From positions 221,041 through 285,040 of the forward strand of contig WUUP01000007.1 in assembly GCA_009833045.1 (NCBI GenBank): a DNA stretch of 64,000 nucleotides, in the 5' to 3' direction. The translations under genes were made by a program, and so were the position numbers. The notes under the pieces were generated by a model. The model searched no databases, had not been told where the DNA came from, and was given only the letters and a program-made list of their open reading frames with translations. The stretch's first letter is position 1, and each line of letters begins with the position of its first letter. Below, piece after piece: positions 37,324 to 46,206 of the stretch. The DNA comes from Saprospirales bacterium GYS_P2D. GTDB taxonomy: Bacteria > Bacteroidota > Bacteroidia > Chitinophagales > Saprospiraceae.

Positions 37324-38182
37324 TTTGAATTATTTTATCCTCAAATTTGTTCTCTATTAATGTTTCGTACTTTCTCTGGGTTTCGGTTCCTTCTCATAAA
37401 TAGAGAATCATTCTAACTCCCACTGAAATCCCATAATCTGACAAAACATTTACTGACGTGTTCACTGCTGAGTAATCATAGTATCAATCCTTGACATACT
37501 CTGTAAACGAATATTTAGTAATGTTTCATTCCTTGCTCTTTTGCGAAGAATTTCTGTTTTCATGTCATACCTTCGAAAATAATTTTGAAATATGATTATT
37601 TTGTAAATCTACTTTTCTTATAGGTTCGCACTGGTAAATGATACCATAGCGTTCAATTCATTGAACAGATAGTCTAAATAAAACATTAAAATATTCATCA
37701 TTAAAAAGTTCAGGGACTATGTGCTCTTCGTATTCTATATTTCAAGAATCTAAAATTGACTTCAAGGACTCATAACACCATCTCAGTCTCTTATATATAT
37801 CCTGCTCTTGTATAGTCCTTAACTCATTCAAATCATCAACAAGCATTGTTATTGGTAATGTTCGTTCTTGATGCATATGAAGAATCTCTCATGTTCAAGA
37901 GAATGCCACATTAATCATATTCTGACTTTCAACTATCTTGCTACTCTCTTCTTCCCCCTCCTCAACCTCTACATATCAAGTCTCCGTTAGAATCACCTCG
38001 GTATCTTCTGAGTCTTTTGCTACCTCATTAATTTCAGATGTTTCTTTCTTCTCACCTTCATTCATATCTCAAATTTTCACTACATCATCGTTTGAATGAC
38101 TTTTATCCTTATCAATAAACAACTCAAATCTCACTCCCAAAAACAATATAATCAGTCACAATACCACTCCTACGTACTTCAT
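37292..38182 (-). CDS. Code-25 (TGA = Gly) membrane-anchored hypothetical protein
   Basis: Read with TGA as sense, an ATG at 38182 opens a frame of 296 codons to TAG at 37292, containing 11 TGA codons and no other internal stop. Residues 1-22 form a membrane anchor (MKYVGVVLGLIILFLGVRFE with Gly at the TGA), followed by an acidic linker (about 30-85) and a folded domain of unknown family rich in Tyr/Asn. Under the standard code no ORF above 60 codons exists here. TGG also occurs (RWCYE), so Trp is coded normally. It is 7 kb from the main code-25 block and separated from it by standard-code genes. Confidence 0.65.
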
Positions 38183-38478
38183 GTATGCGCATGTCAAAAA
38201 ATATAAAACATAATCACGTTTGATCTATGTGTTTAGTACTTATATGATCATCATATACAAGCACATTCTTCCACCAAAGTACAAGACAACACATATCCTA
38301 CATAATAAATTATTCCTCATTTTCCTCTCTCTGAATTTACACGAATAACCCATATACATCTGAATATCAATCTATTAAGTCATGCATCATTATAATTTTT
38401 CCTTTTTTTTGATTCTTACATATACCCTACATTTTCTCTAATCTTTATCATCTTAGTGTAAAAAGGGAGATAATCGAC
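38183..38478. other. AT-rich intergenic stretch
   Basis: Between the code-25 gene (minus) and the plus-strand gene at 38479. No frame, in either code, that I can support. An ATAATC... GGGAG-like site (AAAAAGGGAG) about 10 bp before 38479 may be its ribosome-binding site. Confidence 0.4.
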
Positions 38479-39843
38479 ATGGGACACCGTCCAAAACTAT
38501 ATCAGATATTTGATACACTTTCAGAAGAAGAATTGTCGTCTTGTCATCATTATCTCCGTCAAAAATGGAATAAAGGATCACAGATATATAATCTATCAGA
38601 GTACATATTTAGAAAAAACAGACCATTCCCTCAACTCGATGAAATAAAGCACAAGCTCTTCTCCACACTCTCTAACAAACAAATATCCAATAAACTACTG
38701 ATCATAAAGAAGGCCGTAGAAGAATGGCTTATTACTAAACAACAAAGCAATAATCTCATTCTTCAGCAATATGACCTCTATCTATCCTATCACGATCGAG
38801 GGCTCTTCAATGATGCAGCTAAGCAGTGGGAGAAGGTCAAACACTACTGCGAAAAGCACAAGGATTATGATATCCAGTGCTACTGGTATCTCCATCGTCT
38901 TTATCATTCTCTTTACTATTCTCATTCACCAGAAAAGAATAAAGACCCAAAAACACTTATAGAAAAATCCAATAACTACCAAGAAACACATCGGCTGCTA
39001 ACGCATAAACAGTATGCGCTGGAAGAAATAATCATCAACACTTACTATTCTTATGATGACTTAGTCTTTGATCATTCTATCAATGCACCATCGGATAATA
39101 CCATCAGTACTATCATCGATATACTGTACCAATTAATTAAAACACAAGAGATATCATCAATAGAATACGATCACATGATGTCGTATCTCAGATATGGCAG
39201 GACGATGAACATTGGAGAGATATACGTCATAATACTCATACACTTCATCCAGCAGAAACTCATCCTTCTTAAGAAAAATGGGTTATACACTGACGATGAT
39301 TTAATAGAGCTATATGATCTGGGACTTACTACGAAAAGTTTTATGTACAGAGGGTATATTTCGGCACGCCGTTTTGGGAATATTGTAAATGCAGCATGTG
39401 CCATGCAGAAAACCACTTGGTTAAGAAATATGGTATCCAGATATAGTACGCACCTTCATCCTGATGATGCTCTGGAGGTACTCCAAATGTCCAAGGCTCA
39501 AATAGCGGTTGCTGAAGAAAAATACAGTGAAGCCGTAGAAATTATAAATGGCTTTCAGTGGACCATGAGTGATCATAAACTTAGGTACAGATCATTACTA
39601 TGTATTTGTTACTTAGAAGAGAAAGAATTCACCCTATTAGAAACATTCATTAATAGTTTTCGTGCATATCTCTCTAACAACTCTGATAATTTAACAAAAA
39701 TCGCAATTGAAGGAGCTAAAGGCTATCTCACCATCATACGTATGTTTTGCAATGCAAAGCCAATCAATGAAATAGCACGTACCTATAGTTCACTCACCTA
39801 TGTATCTAATCGGGTATGGATAGAAAGAAAACTGAAAAGCTAA
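38479..39843 (+). CDS. Hypothetical helical-repeat protein of Bacteroidota type
   Basis: 454 aa, soluble, strongly helical, with repeated aromatic and Leu-rich helices that look TPR-like (CYWYLHRLYHSLYYSHS; ALEVLQMSKAQIAVAEEKYS). It begins MGHRPKLYQIFDTLSEEELS. I recognise the style of Saprospiraceae proteins with this N-terminus but cannot give a function. It contains no in-frame TGA and ends in TAA, so it can be read in either code. Its stop codon lies inside a terminator hairpin. It is followed on the same strand by the TPR-LytTR gene. Confidence 0.65.
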   Translation: MGHRPKLYQIFDTLSEEELSSCHHYLRQKWNKGSQIYNLSEYIFRKNRPFPQLDEIKHKLFSTLSNKQISNKLLIIKKAVEEWLITKQQSNNLILQQYDLYLSYHDRGLFNDAAKQWEKVKHYCEKHKDYDIQCYWYLHRLYHSLYYSHSPEKNKDPKTLIEKSNNYQETHRLLTHKQYALEEIIINTYYSYDDLVFDHSINAPSDNTISTIIDILYQLIKTQEISSIEYDHMMSYLRYGRTMNIGEIYVIILIHFIQQKLILLKKNGLYTDDDLIELYDLGLTTKSFMYRGYISARRFGNIVNAACAMQKTTWLRNMVSRYSTHLHPDDALEVLQMSKAQIAVAEEKYSEAVEIINGFQWTMSDHKLRYRSLLCICYLEEKEFTLLETFINSFRAYLSNNSDNLTKIAIEGAKGYLTIIRMFCNAKPINEIARTYSSLTYVSNRVWIERKLKS

Positions 39844-39866
39844 CCCCCTTATATGAGGATTAGCTT
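39837..39866 (+). terminator. Terminator overlapping the stop codon of the 454-aa gene
   Basis: AAGCTAA (39837-39843) pairs with TTAGCTT (39860-39866), with an inner CCT/AGG pairing. A mixed T-rich tract follows (ATCTTCTC). The TAA of the stop codon is part of the stem. Confidence 0.55.
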
Positions 39867-40171
39867 ATCTTCTCAGACCTCAGAGACATCATCTATGACG
39901 ATAGATAAATGCATGAGTAAAGACCAACAATAGTCCATAACTTTTCACTTGTATCGGGTGAAAAATCTGGCTCTCTATAGCAAGACAGTATAGTCATCAT
40001 AGAGATTTTACTGTAGGGTCATGACTCCTCCAGTGCCAATGTCAAATGGACATAAGCTTATGTTCGGATAGAAAAGCCTTCTTTCCTATCTTCGGACCGA
40101 TCTATAATAATTGTGAAACGAAAGTAGTCGCTACCAATACTGAAAACAAGGAATACCAATGAGTCACAACC

Positions 40172-40205
40172 AAAACGTGAGATTTAAAGGGGAAAACGTG
40201 AAATT
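40172..40205 (+). promoter_or_regulatory. Candidate LytTR-type direct repeats upstream of the TPR-LytTR gene
   Basis: AAAACGTGAGATT (40172) and AAAACGTGAAATT (40193) are direct repeats 21 bp apart, ending about 30 bp before the start of a gene that encodes a LytTR domain. LytTR regulators bind two direct repeats about two helical turns apart, so autoregulation is plausible. The remaining 39870-40170 shows no gene. Confidence 0.5.
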
Positions 40206-40235
40206 CAGATGTTTAAATTTAATTAACCCTGGGGT

Positions 40236-42095
40236 ATGATATTGATGATTCTGATATTATCCTGGTTTCAGACTATAGAAGCTAAGGATTCCCTTCAAAA
40301 CAAAGACCTCTCAGAGTTATATCAGATGGCTCGAAAATATATGAATGAGGACTTGGATAGCTGTCAAATCATTTTAGATAGTATTATTTCTAAATCTCAA
40401 GAAACAAATAACCTTGAATGGGAATATAAAGCAAGATTAATACAAAGCGTTGTATACAGAAGATCTGAAAATTCTGAAAAACAAGATTCTATACTCCAAA
40501 TTCTATCATCACTCTCTCCTTTTGTTTCAAAAGAGTTGCATGTCTTTTATCTCTTTGGATTAGGTAGCTCTCAATATAACAAAAGAAAGTACTCAGATGC
40601 CTATGAGACATATCATCATGCATATCAACTATTAGATTCCACATGGAATGATTATAAGGCACTTAAAATGACTGCATTGAGCAATTTAGCTTTAATGAGT
40701 CATAATTTAATGCATTATTCGAATGCTATAGATTACAATCTTTTGTCCTACGAAATAGACAAAGATCAGTACTCTGTGCTTAACCAGTTGGGTATCTTGT
40801 TTAAGGAAATAGGTGACTATTCTAACTCAGAATTATACTTTAATCTGTGTGTTTCCAATAAAAAATTATCGGCAAAACAACGTAACAGCTGCTTATATGG
40901 GCTGTATTCTAATCTAAGACTTCAAAACAAAATTGATACAGCTAATATAATATTAGAACAACTATTGAATTCTGAAGATAGTTGTTATTCATCAACATAC
41001 TTTCACATAATTGAATCTAATTTCAATCGCTATATTTCTGAAGGAAACATTGAAAGAGCTCGGTTACCGTTAAAAGAAATGGAAATACGATCTTTTAATA
41101 GTCAATTAAAAAAATGGCAAGTACTTGAATCAAAAGCATATCTACATGAAAAAACTGGCAAGTACTCTGAAGCTGCCCAAAACTATTTGAAGCTTTATGA
41201 ATCCGACTATTATAAAACTGGTGATCGGCAGGAAAAAAGAAGAATTCTGAAAGGAATACTCAATACTCAATTACAGGGTACCAAACTAATTAATCAATGG
41301 CAATCCTTCAATGCTCTTCAGGATTCTATCAAAGACCAAGATGTAATTAAGGTTTTAGCTCTAAAAGAGAGAAACTATAATCTCGAAATTGAGAAACGAA
41401 AACAGCTACTACTAAAATCAGAAAATGAGACGAAAACTGCGACTATCAGCTCTCAGAGGTACATGATAGGTTTTGTCAGTTTCGGATTGTTGCTTTTTGC
41501 ATCATTGGCATATGGGTACTGGCTCCGTAAGAGAGCTGCAGAAAAGAGGGCAAACATAGAGGAACAGATGCGCATGCTCAAAGAACGTGAGTCAGAACTA
41601 CTCGAAGAAGAAAATCAACGCCTACTTTTGTCCAATGAAGGCCTATCACATCGAATAGAAAAATATGAACAAGATATCAATAGCATACTCAATGAAAGCT
41701 GGACGATAAATCCCAATGGACGTCGATCTCAACAGACCAAGTTAGGTGACATATTGGCTATTAGTACTTCAGTTGATAAGGCTAATTGTCTTGATTATTT
41801 ATTGAAAGATACGGACCATATACCAAGAGAACGACGAAGTATGAAAAATTTAGAGAATGATCCCAATTTCCCTATGGACGTGTTTATTAGAGTCCACCAA
41901 TCACATTTCGTCAATCTATACAACATTGCAAATATCGATACAACGACTAAAGCCATATTCATGAAGTATACATCCGAAGTAATCTATGCTTCAGACACCT
42001 ATTTTGACACTCTCATGACACGATATAATGAAGTAAGATCTACTGAATACACTCAAAATAATTCAACTGAGAATCCAGGGTTCCAAGGGACATAG
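40236..42095 (+). CDS. TPR-repeat membrane regulator with C-terminal LytTR DNA-binding domain
   Basis: 619 aa. A short signal-like N-terminus is followed by tetratricopeptide repeats (about 70-360; YSDAYETYHHAYQLLDS, YSEAAQNYLKLYES), one membrane segment (YMIGFVSFGLLLFASLAYGYW, about 410-430), a coiled coil (about 435-485), and a LytTR domain (about 515-605) with DVFIRVHQSHFVNLYNI. This architecture is common in Bacteroidota: the TPR part senses outside or at the membrane and the LytTR domain binds DNA. No TGA in frame; ends in TAG inside a hairpin. Confidence 0.8.
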   Translation: MILMILILSWFQTIEAKDSLQNKDLSELYQMARKYMNEDLDSCQIILDSIISKSQETNNLEWEYKARLIQSVVYRRSENSEKQDSILQILSSLSPFVSKELHVFYLFGLGSSQYNKRKYSDAYETYHHAYQLLDSTWNDYKALKMTALSNLALMSHNLMHYSNAIDYNLLSYEIDKDQYSVLNQLGILFKEIGDYSNSELYFNLCVSNKKLSAKQRNSCLYGLYSNLRLQNKIDTANIILEQLLNSEDSCYSSTYFHIIESNFNRYISEGNIERARLPLKEMEIRSFNSQLKKWQVLESKAYLHEKTGKYSEAAQNYLKLYESDYYKTGDRQEKRRILKGILNTQLQGTKLINQWQSFNALQDSIKDQDVIKVLALKERNYNLEIEKRKQLLLKSENETKTATISSQRYMIGFVSFGLLLFASLAYGYWLRKRAAEKRANIEEQMRMLKERESELLEEENQRLLLSNEGLSHRIEKYEQDINSILNESWTINPNGRRSQQTKLGDILAISTSVDKANCLDYLLKDTDHIPRERRSMKNLENDPNFPMDVFIRVHQSHFVNLYNIANIDTTTKAIFMKYTSEVIYASDTYFDTLMTRYNEVRSTEYTQNNSTENPGFQGT

Positions 42096-42140
42096 TCCCT
42101 TGGCAAGAGCAATTGTGTGTAACACAATTGCAATCTTGCC
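42083..42140 (+). repeat. Two adjacent strong hairpins downstream of the TPR-LytTR gene
   Basis: CCAAGGGAC / GTCCCTTGG (42083-42103, loop ATA, includes the TAG stop) is followed by a nested stem: GGCAAGA / TCTTGCC outside (42102-42108, 42134-42140) and GCAATTGTGT / ACACAATTGC inside (42109-42118, 42122-42131). They may terminate transcription before the CBASS operon, though the T-tract is poor. 42141-42328 shows no gene and presumably contains the CBASS promoter. Confidence 0.6.
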
Positions 42141-42328
42141 CATGATTTGGGAACTCTTAATCTCTATTTATAGTTGTATTACTTTGACATTTATGCCTAT
42201 CTTTTAATTTGACAAATTGTCATGTTTTAATACAATGTGCATTGTATAGTAAAGAAATTCCTGTCGATTTTGACAAAATATAGATTTGGAACAGCCTTTG
42301 ACTCACTTTATGAATTATTATCAGGTGT

Positions 42329-43351
42329 ATGTCAACCGAGAAAAAATATTTCAACATTCTATCAATTGACGGTGGCGGCATAAAAGGATTATACGCTGCA
42401 AGAGTAATTGAGCAAATTGAAAACAAGTTCGGAAATAAGATTTCGGAACACTTCGATATGATTTGCGGCACTTCAACTGGAGGGTTGATTGCGTTGGGAC
42501 TTGCTCTTGAACACCCTGCTCAAAAGATAGCAGAATTTTACACATCGAGAGGTAAGACTATTTTTCCTCACGAAACTTGGTATCAAAGGATCTTTCCGTT
42601 ACTAAAACAGTTTGCATTAGCAAATAAGTACAAGCCCGACAGTCTAAAGAAAGAATTAGTGGGATTTTTTGGTGATGACAAAAAATTAAGAGATTGTCAA
42701 ACGTTGCTCTGTATTCCAGCCTATAACATATCTCTTGGTAGACCGATAGTTTTCAAATACAGTCATAATGAAGGTAATTTTTATAGAGATGGAGAATTAA
42801 ATGTAATTGATGTGGCCTTAGCCACAAGTGCAGCCCCCACATACTTTCCTGTTCATAGGATAAATGAACCCAATCTTCCTAATACCATTTGTGCAGATGG
42901 TGGTATTTGGAGCAATAATCCTGCTCTTATCGGGCTACTCGAAGCATGGGACTACTTTGTGGGAAAGGATAAAGAATTTGATACGATTCGTATCCTTTCA
43001 ATTTCCACAATCTCAAAACCCAAAGGAGAAGAATTTAATAAAGGAAGTTTTTTGGGATGGAATGCAAAATTAATTGAGTCTGCTATGGAAGGACAATCCT
43101 TCTTCACTGACTTCTTTCTCAATAAACTTTCCAAAAACAAAAATTTCCAACTTGATTATAAGAGAGTTACACCTGAGAATATTTCTCCAAATCAATATAA
43201 GAAAATAGAAATGGACTTAGCATCCAAAGAATCCATAGAACTATTAAATAATATAGGATGCAATAGTGGGGTCGAATTTGTCACAAAGGAAAATGCATGG
43301 CTTTCTCAAATCTTCTCTACGACCAAACAATATTTAATTACTAAATCTTAA
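42329..43351 (+). CDS. capV: CBASS effector: patatin-like phospholipase CapV
   Basis: 340 aa patatin-like phospholipase. Visible are the oxyanion-hole motif GGGIKG (about residue 14), the nucleophile elbow GTSTGG (Ser about 48) and the catalytic Asp in ADGGIWSNNP (about 190). It is the first gene of a three-gene operon with a CD-NTase and an E2-like protein, 4 bp before the CD-NTase. In CBASS the cyclic nucleotide made by the CD-NTase activates CapV, which degrades the inner membrane and kills the infected cell. Standard code, no in-frame TGA. Confidence 0.9.
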   Translation: MSTEKKYFNILSIDGGGIKGLYAARVIEQIENKFGNKISEHFDMICGTSTGGLIALGLALEHPAQKIAEFYTSRGKTIFPHETWYQRIFPLLKQFALANKYKPDSLKKELVGFFGDDKKLRDCQTLLCIPAYNISLGRPIVFKYSHNEGNFYRDGELNVIDVALATSAAPTYFPVHRINEPNLPNTICADGGIWSNNPALIGLLEAWDYFVGKDKEFDTIRILSISTISKPKGEEFNKGSFLGWNAKLIESAMEGQSFFTDFFLNKLSKNKNFQLDYKRVTPENISPNQYKKIEMDLASKESIELLNNIGCNSGVEFVTKENAWLSQIFSTTKQYLITKS

Positions 43352-43355
43352 CCTA

Positions 43356-44291
43356 ATGGCTGATTGCCACAATTTATTCTTAGACTTTAACTCCAACTTA
43401 AACGTTACAAAAACTAAAAAAAATAGTCTAATAACTTCTAAAGATGCTTTGAGAGAAAAAATAATAAAGCATTTCAAAGAGCATCACCCCGAATACAAAC
43501 CTGAGTTTTTCATACAAGGGTCGTACAAAATGAATACCATTATACGTACCAAAGATGATACTTGTGATTTAGATGATGGAGTTCACTTTAAAAATAAACC
43601 TGAAGTATCACCAACTACTTTACAAGGATGGGTTTATGATGCAGTCGAAGGACACACAGATGGCGGACAACAACATAAAAATAAATGTATTAGAGTTATT
43701 TACAAAAACGACTATCATATTGACTTACCTGTTTACAAGCAAACCGAAGACGATGATTATCCTTTTCTCGCTGTAAAGGATAAAGATTGGGACGAAGAAG
43801 AAAGTGACCCCAAAGGCTTCGTGAATTGGTATAATGAAAGAAAAACGGAACAGATGGTTCGCTTGACCAAATACTTAAAGGCTTGGGGAGATAAAGATTC
43901 AAAGAAAATGCCGAGCGGATTAGCCATGACCCTTTTTTCTGAAAAATACATTCAAAAGAATGATAGAGATGATATTGCCATGAAGGATACTTTGATTGAA
44001 ATTAGAGATAGGCTCAATGAAAATTGGGAGGCAATTATGCCCACAAAGCCCTGTGACGATGTGCTTTCCAAATACAACGAGACTTTTAAAAATAATTTCT
44101 TTTCTTCACTCGATTCATTTATTGAAGATGCCGAAAAAGCTATTGGACAAGATTCTCAATTAAAAGCAAGCAAACTATGGAGAAAGCATTTAGGAAGCCG
44201 TTTTCCTCTTGGTGAGGATGAAGGATCAGATAATAAAAGGGCAATAATTGGAATTGCAAGTTCTGGAAGTCACAAGCCTTACTTTCATTAA
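43356..44291 (+). CDS. CBASS CD-NTase (cyclic oligonucleotide synthase)
   Basis: 311 aa nucleotidyltransferase. The motif FFIQGSYKMNT (GS) followed by CDLDDGVHF (DxDD) gives the catalytic GS...DxD pattern, and HIDLPVYK supplies the third acidic residue. The helical C-terminal half (KAWGDKDSKKMPSGLAMTLFSE) is typical for CD-NTases with a DLDDGVHF core. Upon phage infection it makes a cyclic di- or trinucleotide; the product cannot be predicted reliably. The C-terminus (GIASSGSHKPYFH) is where E2-type enzymes can conjugate CD-NTases in related systems. Confidence 0.88.
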   Translation: MADCHNLFLDFNSNLNVTKTKKNSLITSKDALREKIIKHFKEHHPEYKPEFFIQGSYKMNTIIRTKDDTCDLDDGVHFKNKPEVSPTTLQGWVYDAVEGHTDGGQQHKNKCIRVIYKNDYHIDLPVYKQTEDDDYPFLAVKDKDWDEEESDPKGFVNWYNERKTEQMVRLTKYLKAWGDKDSKKMPSGLAMTLFSEKYIQKNDRDDIAMKDTLIEIRDRLNENWEAIMPTKPCDDVLSKYNETFKNNFFSSLDSFIEDAEKAIGQDSQLKASKLWRKHLGSRFPLGEDEGSDNKRAIIGIASSGSHKPYFH

Positions 44292-44302
44292 CATATGATG
44301 AC

Positions 44303-44983
44303 ATGTCATGGTTACTCAATGATGTTCAAGAGGCTCTAAAAATTTACGATAAACTCACGGTTAATAGGGAGAAAGGTACTGTTTCAGGAGGGTTTGATAT
44401 AATAAACCCCTATACAAATGAAGTATTAGATACGTTCACTTTGCTGATTACCTTTCCTAAAGAATATCCCAACCAATGTTTGCCAATAGTTAAAGAAGTT
44501 TCGCATAAAATTCCACGAACACCAGATAGACACGTCTATTCTGACGGAAGGCTATGTATTACAACACCAATTAAAGAATTTTTAATCTGTAAAGCTGGAA
44601 TAACCTTGATCCAATTTTTAGAAGACATTCTTCGCCCATTCTTGGCTACTCAAATGGCTATATCTATTGGATGGTTAAATTCTTTTCCCCAAGGAGAATA
44701 TAGTCACGGTTTTGAGGGAATTTACCAATCCTACTCTGAATTTTTCAACCTAAAAGATGTTGATAAAATAGTGGTGGGTTTACAAATGGCACTGAATAGA
44801 AATCAAAGGAATAAGCACTGTTTTTGTGGAAGCGGAAAAAAGTTGAAAAAATGCCATATTAATCAAATTTCAACCTTACACGGAATGTCTAAATCTCAAA
44901 TAGAAAGCGATTTGAAACATTTCATTTTAAAGGCAAACATAGACAAGCCTGAGATTCAAAAAATACTTAAAGCCGAAATTTAG
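44303..44983 (+). CDS. CBASS E2-like protein with SEC-C zinc motif (type II short CBASS)
   Basis: 226 aa. Residues of about 20-140 have the E2 fold: LITFPKEYPNQCLP, a loop, then RHVYSDGRLCITTP with the candidate catalytic Cys in GRLC. The C-terminus carries HCFCGSGKKLKKCH, a SEC-C zinc-binding motif. No E1 or JAB gene follows, so this is the E2-only (short type II) layout, in which the E2 modifies the CD-NTase to control it. It starts 11 bp after the CD-NTase and converges with the code-25 block on the minus strand. Ends in TAG. Confidence 0.82.
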   Translation: MSWLLNDVQEALKIYDKLTVNREKGTVSGGFDIINPYTNEVLDTFTLLITFPKEYPNQCLPIVKEVSHKIPRTPDRHVYSDGRLCITTPIKEFLICKAGITLIQFLEDILRPFLATQMAISIGWLNSFPQGEYSHGFEGIYQSYSEFFNLKDVDKIVVGLQMALNRNQRNKHCFCGSGKKLKKCHINQISTLHGMSKSQIESDLKHFILKANIDKPEIQKILKAEI

Positions 44984-45152
44984 TCTGTTTTCACCTTCCC
45001 CGTCACTTCAAATTTAACCTCATCGTCTTTAAACCCAGTAGACAGGTCTGTGAAATAGGAGGGAAAAGTGAGGTTACTTATCTTTATAGATATACTATAA
45101 TAAAAGGAGAAAGAATATTCATCCATCAAAACACCAATTTTTATGACTGAAA

Positions 45153-45176
45153 AAGATGAGGCTAATCCTCATCTTC
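45153..45176 (-). terminator. Terminator at the end of the code-25 block
   Basis: On the minus strand AAGATGAGG pairs with CCTCATCTT around a 5-nt loop (ATTAG), followed by TTTTT. The TAG stop of the last code-25 gene (45162) lies in the loop. Confidence 0.8.
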
Positions 45177-45467
45177 TGTATAATTTAGGTCATATCGTTC
45201 TTGAATCTCTTCGTATAGGAAACTGTAAATGTTGTCTGAGATAAGATCCAAAGGAGTTTGGCTGGTCAGATCTGATGCTGATGTAGCGAGTCGTAGATTA
45301 CTTATGGCGATCCTCAGGATGTCTGCTGTATAGATAGGCAGATTAGAATTAATGATCTCATGTACCGCATCCAAGTTTTGATCGTAGGTTTTTCAGTGGC
45401 CTTCAGTCTCCATCCAGTCAGTAATTTCAGATTTTACGTCTTCTGTAAGTTGGTATCGTGTAGTCAT
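45162..45467 (-). CDS. Code-25 small acidic protein, hypothetical
   Basis: 101 aa if TGA is sense: ATG at 45467, one in-frame TGA (ETEGH-G-KTYDQ), stop TAG at 45162. In the standard code only an N-terminally shortened 70-codon frame without an ATG remains. The sequence DAVHEIINSNLPIYTADILR and the acidic tail NYTEDED resemble small plasmid-encoded accessory proteins, but I do not recognise a family. The terminator overlapping its stop supports it being the last gene of the minus-strand unit. Confidence 0.6.
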
Positions 45468-45472
45468 GTCTC

Positions 45473-45631
45473 TTATGATAAGAAAATAAATAGTTGTGTT
45501 GCTGCTGTACATCTACGCAGTCAAAGTGCTGAAAGGAATTTTTCTGAAGCTTCGGATCTGTATCCTGCTGCAAGAAAAACACCTTGACTGAATAGTGGAT
45601 GGATAGCTATGAGGATCTGATTTATTTTCAT
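45473..45631 (-). CDS. Possible small code-25 ORF (weak)
   Basis: 52 codons from ATG at 45631 to TAA, with one in-frame TGA (LSAL-G-LRR). Another frame across the same DNA also looks protein-like (DPKLQKNSFQHFDCVDVQQQ), so the true coding frame of this gap between RadC and the last gene is unresolved. A frameshifted remnant is possible. Confidence 0.25.
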
Positions 45632-45701
45632 CAGTGAGAGACATGTATGATACCTCTGAGATGTATTATATGAATGATTGGATACTTAAGACTGACTACT
45701 G

Positions 45702-45729
45702 AAAAAGCCCACAGCATACTGCGAGCTTT
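45702..45729 (-). terminator. Terminator-like hairpin after radC
   Basis: On the minus strand AAAGCTCGCAG pairs with CTGTGGGCTTT (two G-T pairs) around TATG, then TTTTT-like C-interrupted tract (TTC). It starts about 10 bp after the tandem TGA TGA that ends RadC in the standard code. Confidence 0.6.
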
Positions 45730-45738
45730 AGGAGATCA

Positions 45739-46185
45739 TCAGAGCCTACCTTCATCAGCATAAGAATAATAGCGATGTCGACTCACTATCAGATGATCCA
45801 GCACCTTCATTGAGAATAGCTCTGCTAACGTCCTGATACGCTCTGTGAGATCATCATCTTGTGATGATGGAGACATCTCTCCTGACGGATGATTATGCGC
45901 CAAGATGATAGAGCTACAGTTACATTGGACCGCTATCGCAAAGAGTAATGGGATATTGACTATCGTACTGGATACTGTTCCTGCATTAATCATCCGACTT
46001 CCGATAAGTCTGTTCTTCCTATCCAGATATAGACAGTAAAACTCCTCATAGAGGTCCATGATATCTCTATCCCAGATAGACAGACAGTACTGATATACTT
46101 TGAGACTGTTATCCAGATTGATGCTACTCCCTATATCTCGGTGATAGCTCACCTTGATGAAAGGCATGTCTACTTTTGTTTCCAT
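45739..46185 (-). CDS. radC: RadC-like JAB/MPN domain protein
   Basis: 148 aa. The JAMM metal motif is complete: LAHNHPSG then SSQDDDLTERI (HxH...SxxD type). The C-terminus LDHLIVSRHRYYSYADEG is the usual RadC ending and is close to Bacteroidota mobile-element RadC. In the standard code it stops at TGA TGA right after ADEGRL, at the expected length. In code 25 the frame would run on for about 39 more residues to TAA at 45622, through the terminator hairpin. It lies between genes that need code 25, 21 bp after the Replic_Relax-like gene. Confidence 0.8.
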   Translation of the reverse strand: METKVDMPFIKVSYHRDIGSSINLDNSLKVYQYCLSIWDRDIMDLYEEFYCLYLDRKNRLIGSRMINAGTVSSTIVNIPLLFAIAVQCNCSSIILAHNHPSGEMSPSSQDDDLTERIRTLAELFSMKVLDHLIVSRHRYYSYADEGRL

Positions 46186-46206
46186 AGTATTTGTATTTAG
46201 TTTTTG

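Noticed and set aside
45360..45587. Plus-strand ORF of 75 codons
   Set aside because: It overlaps the code-25 minus-strand genes and has no recognisable features.
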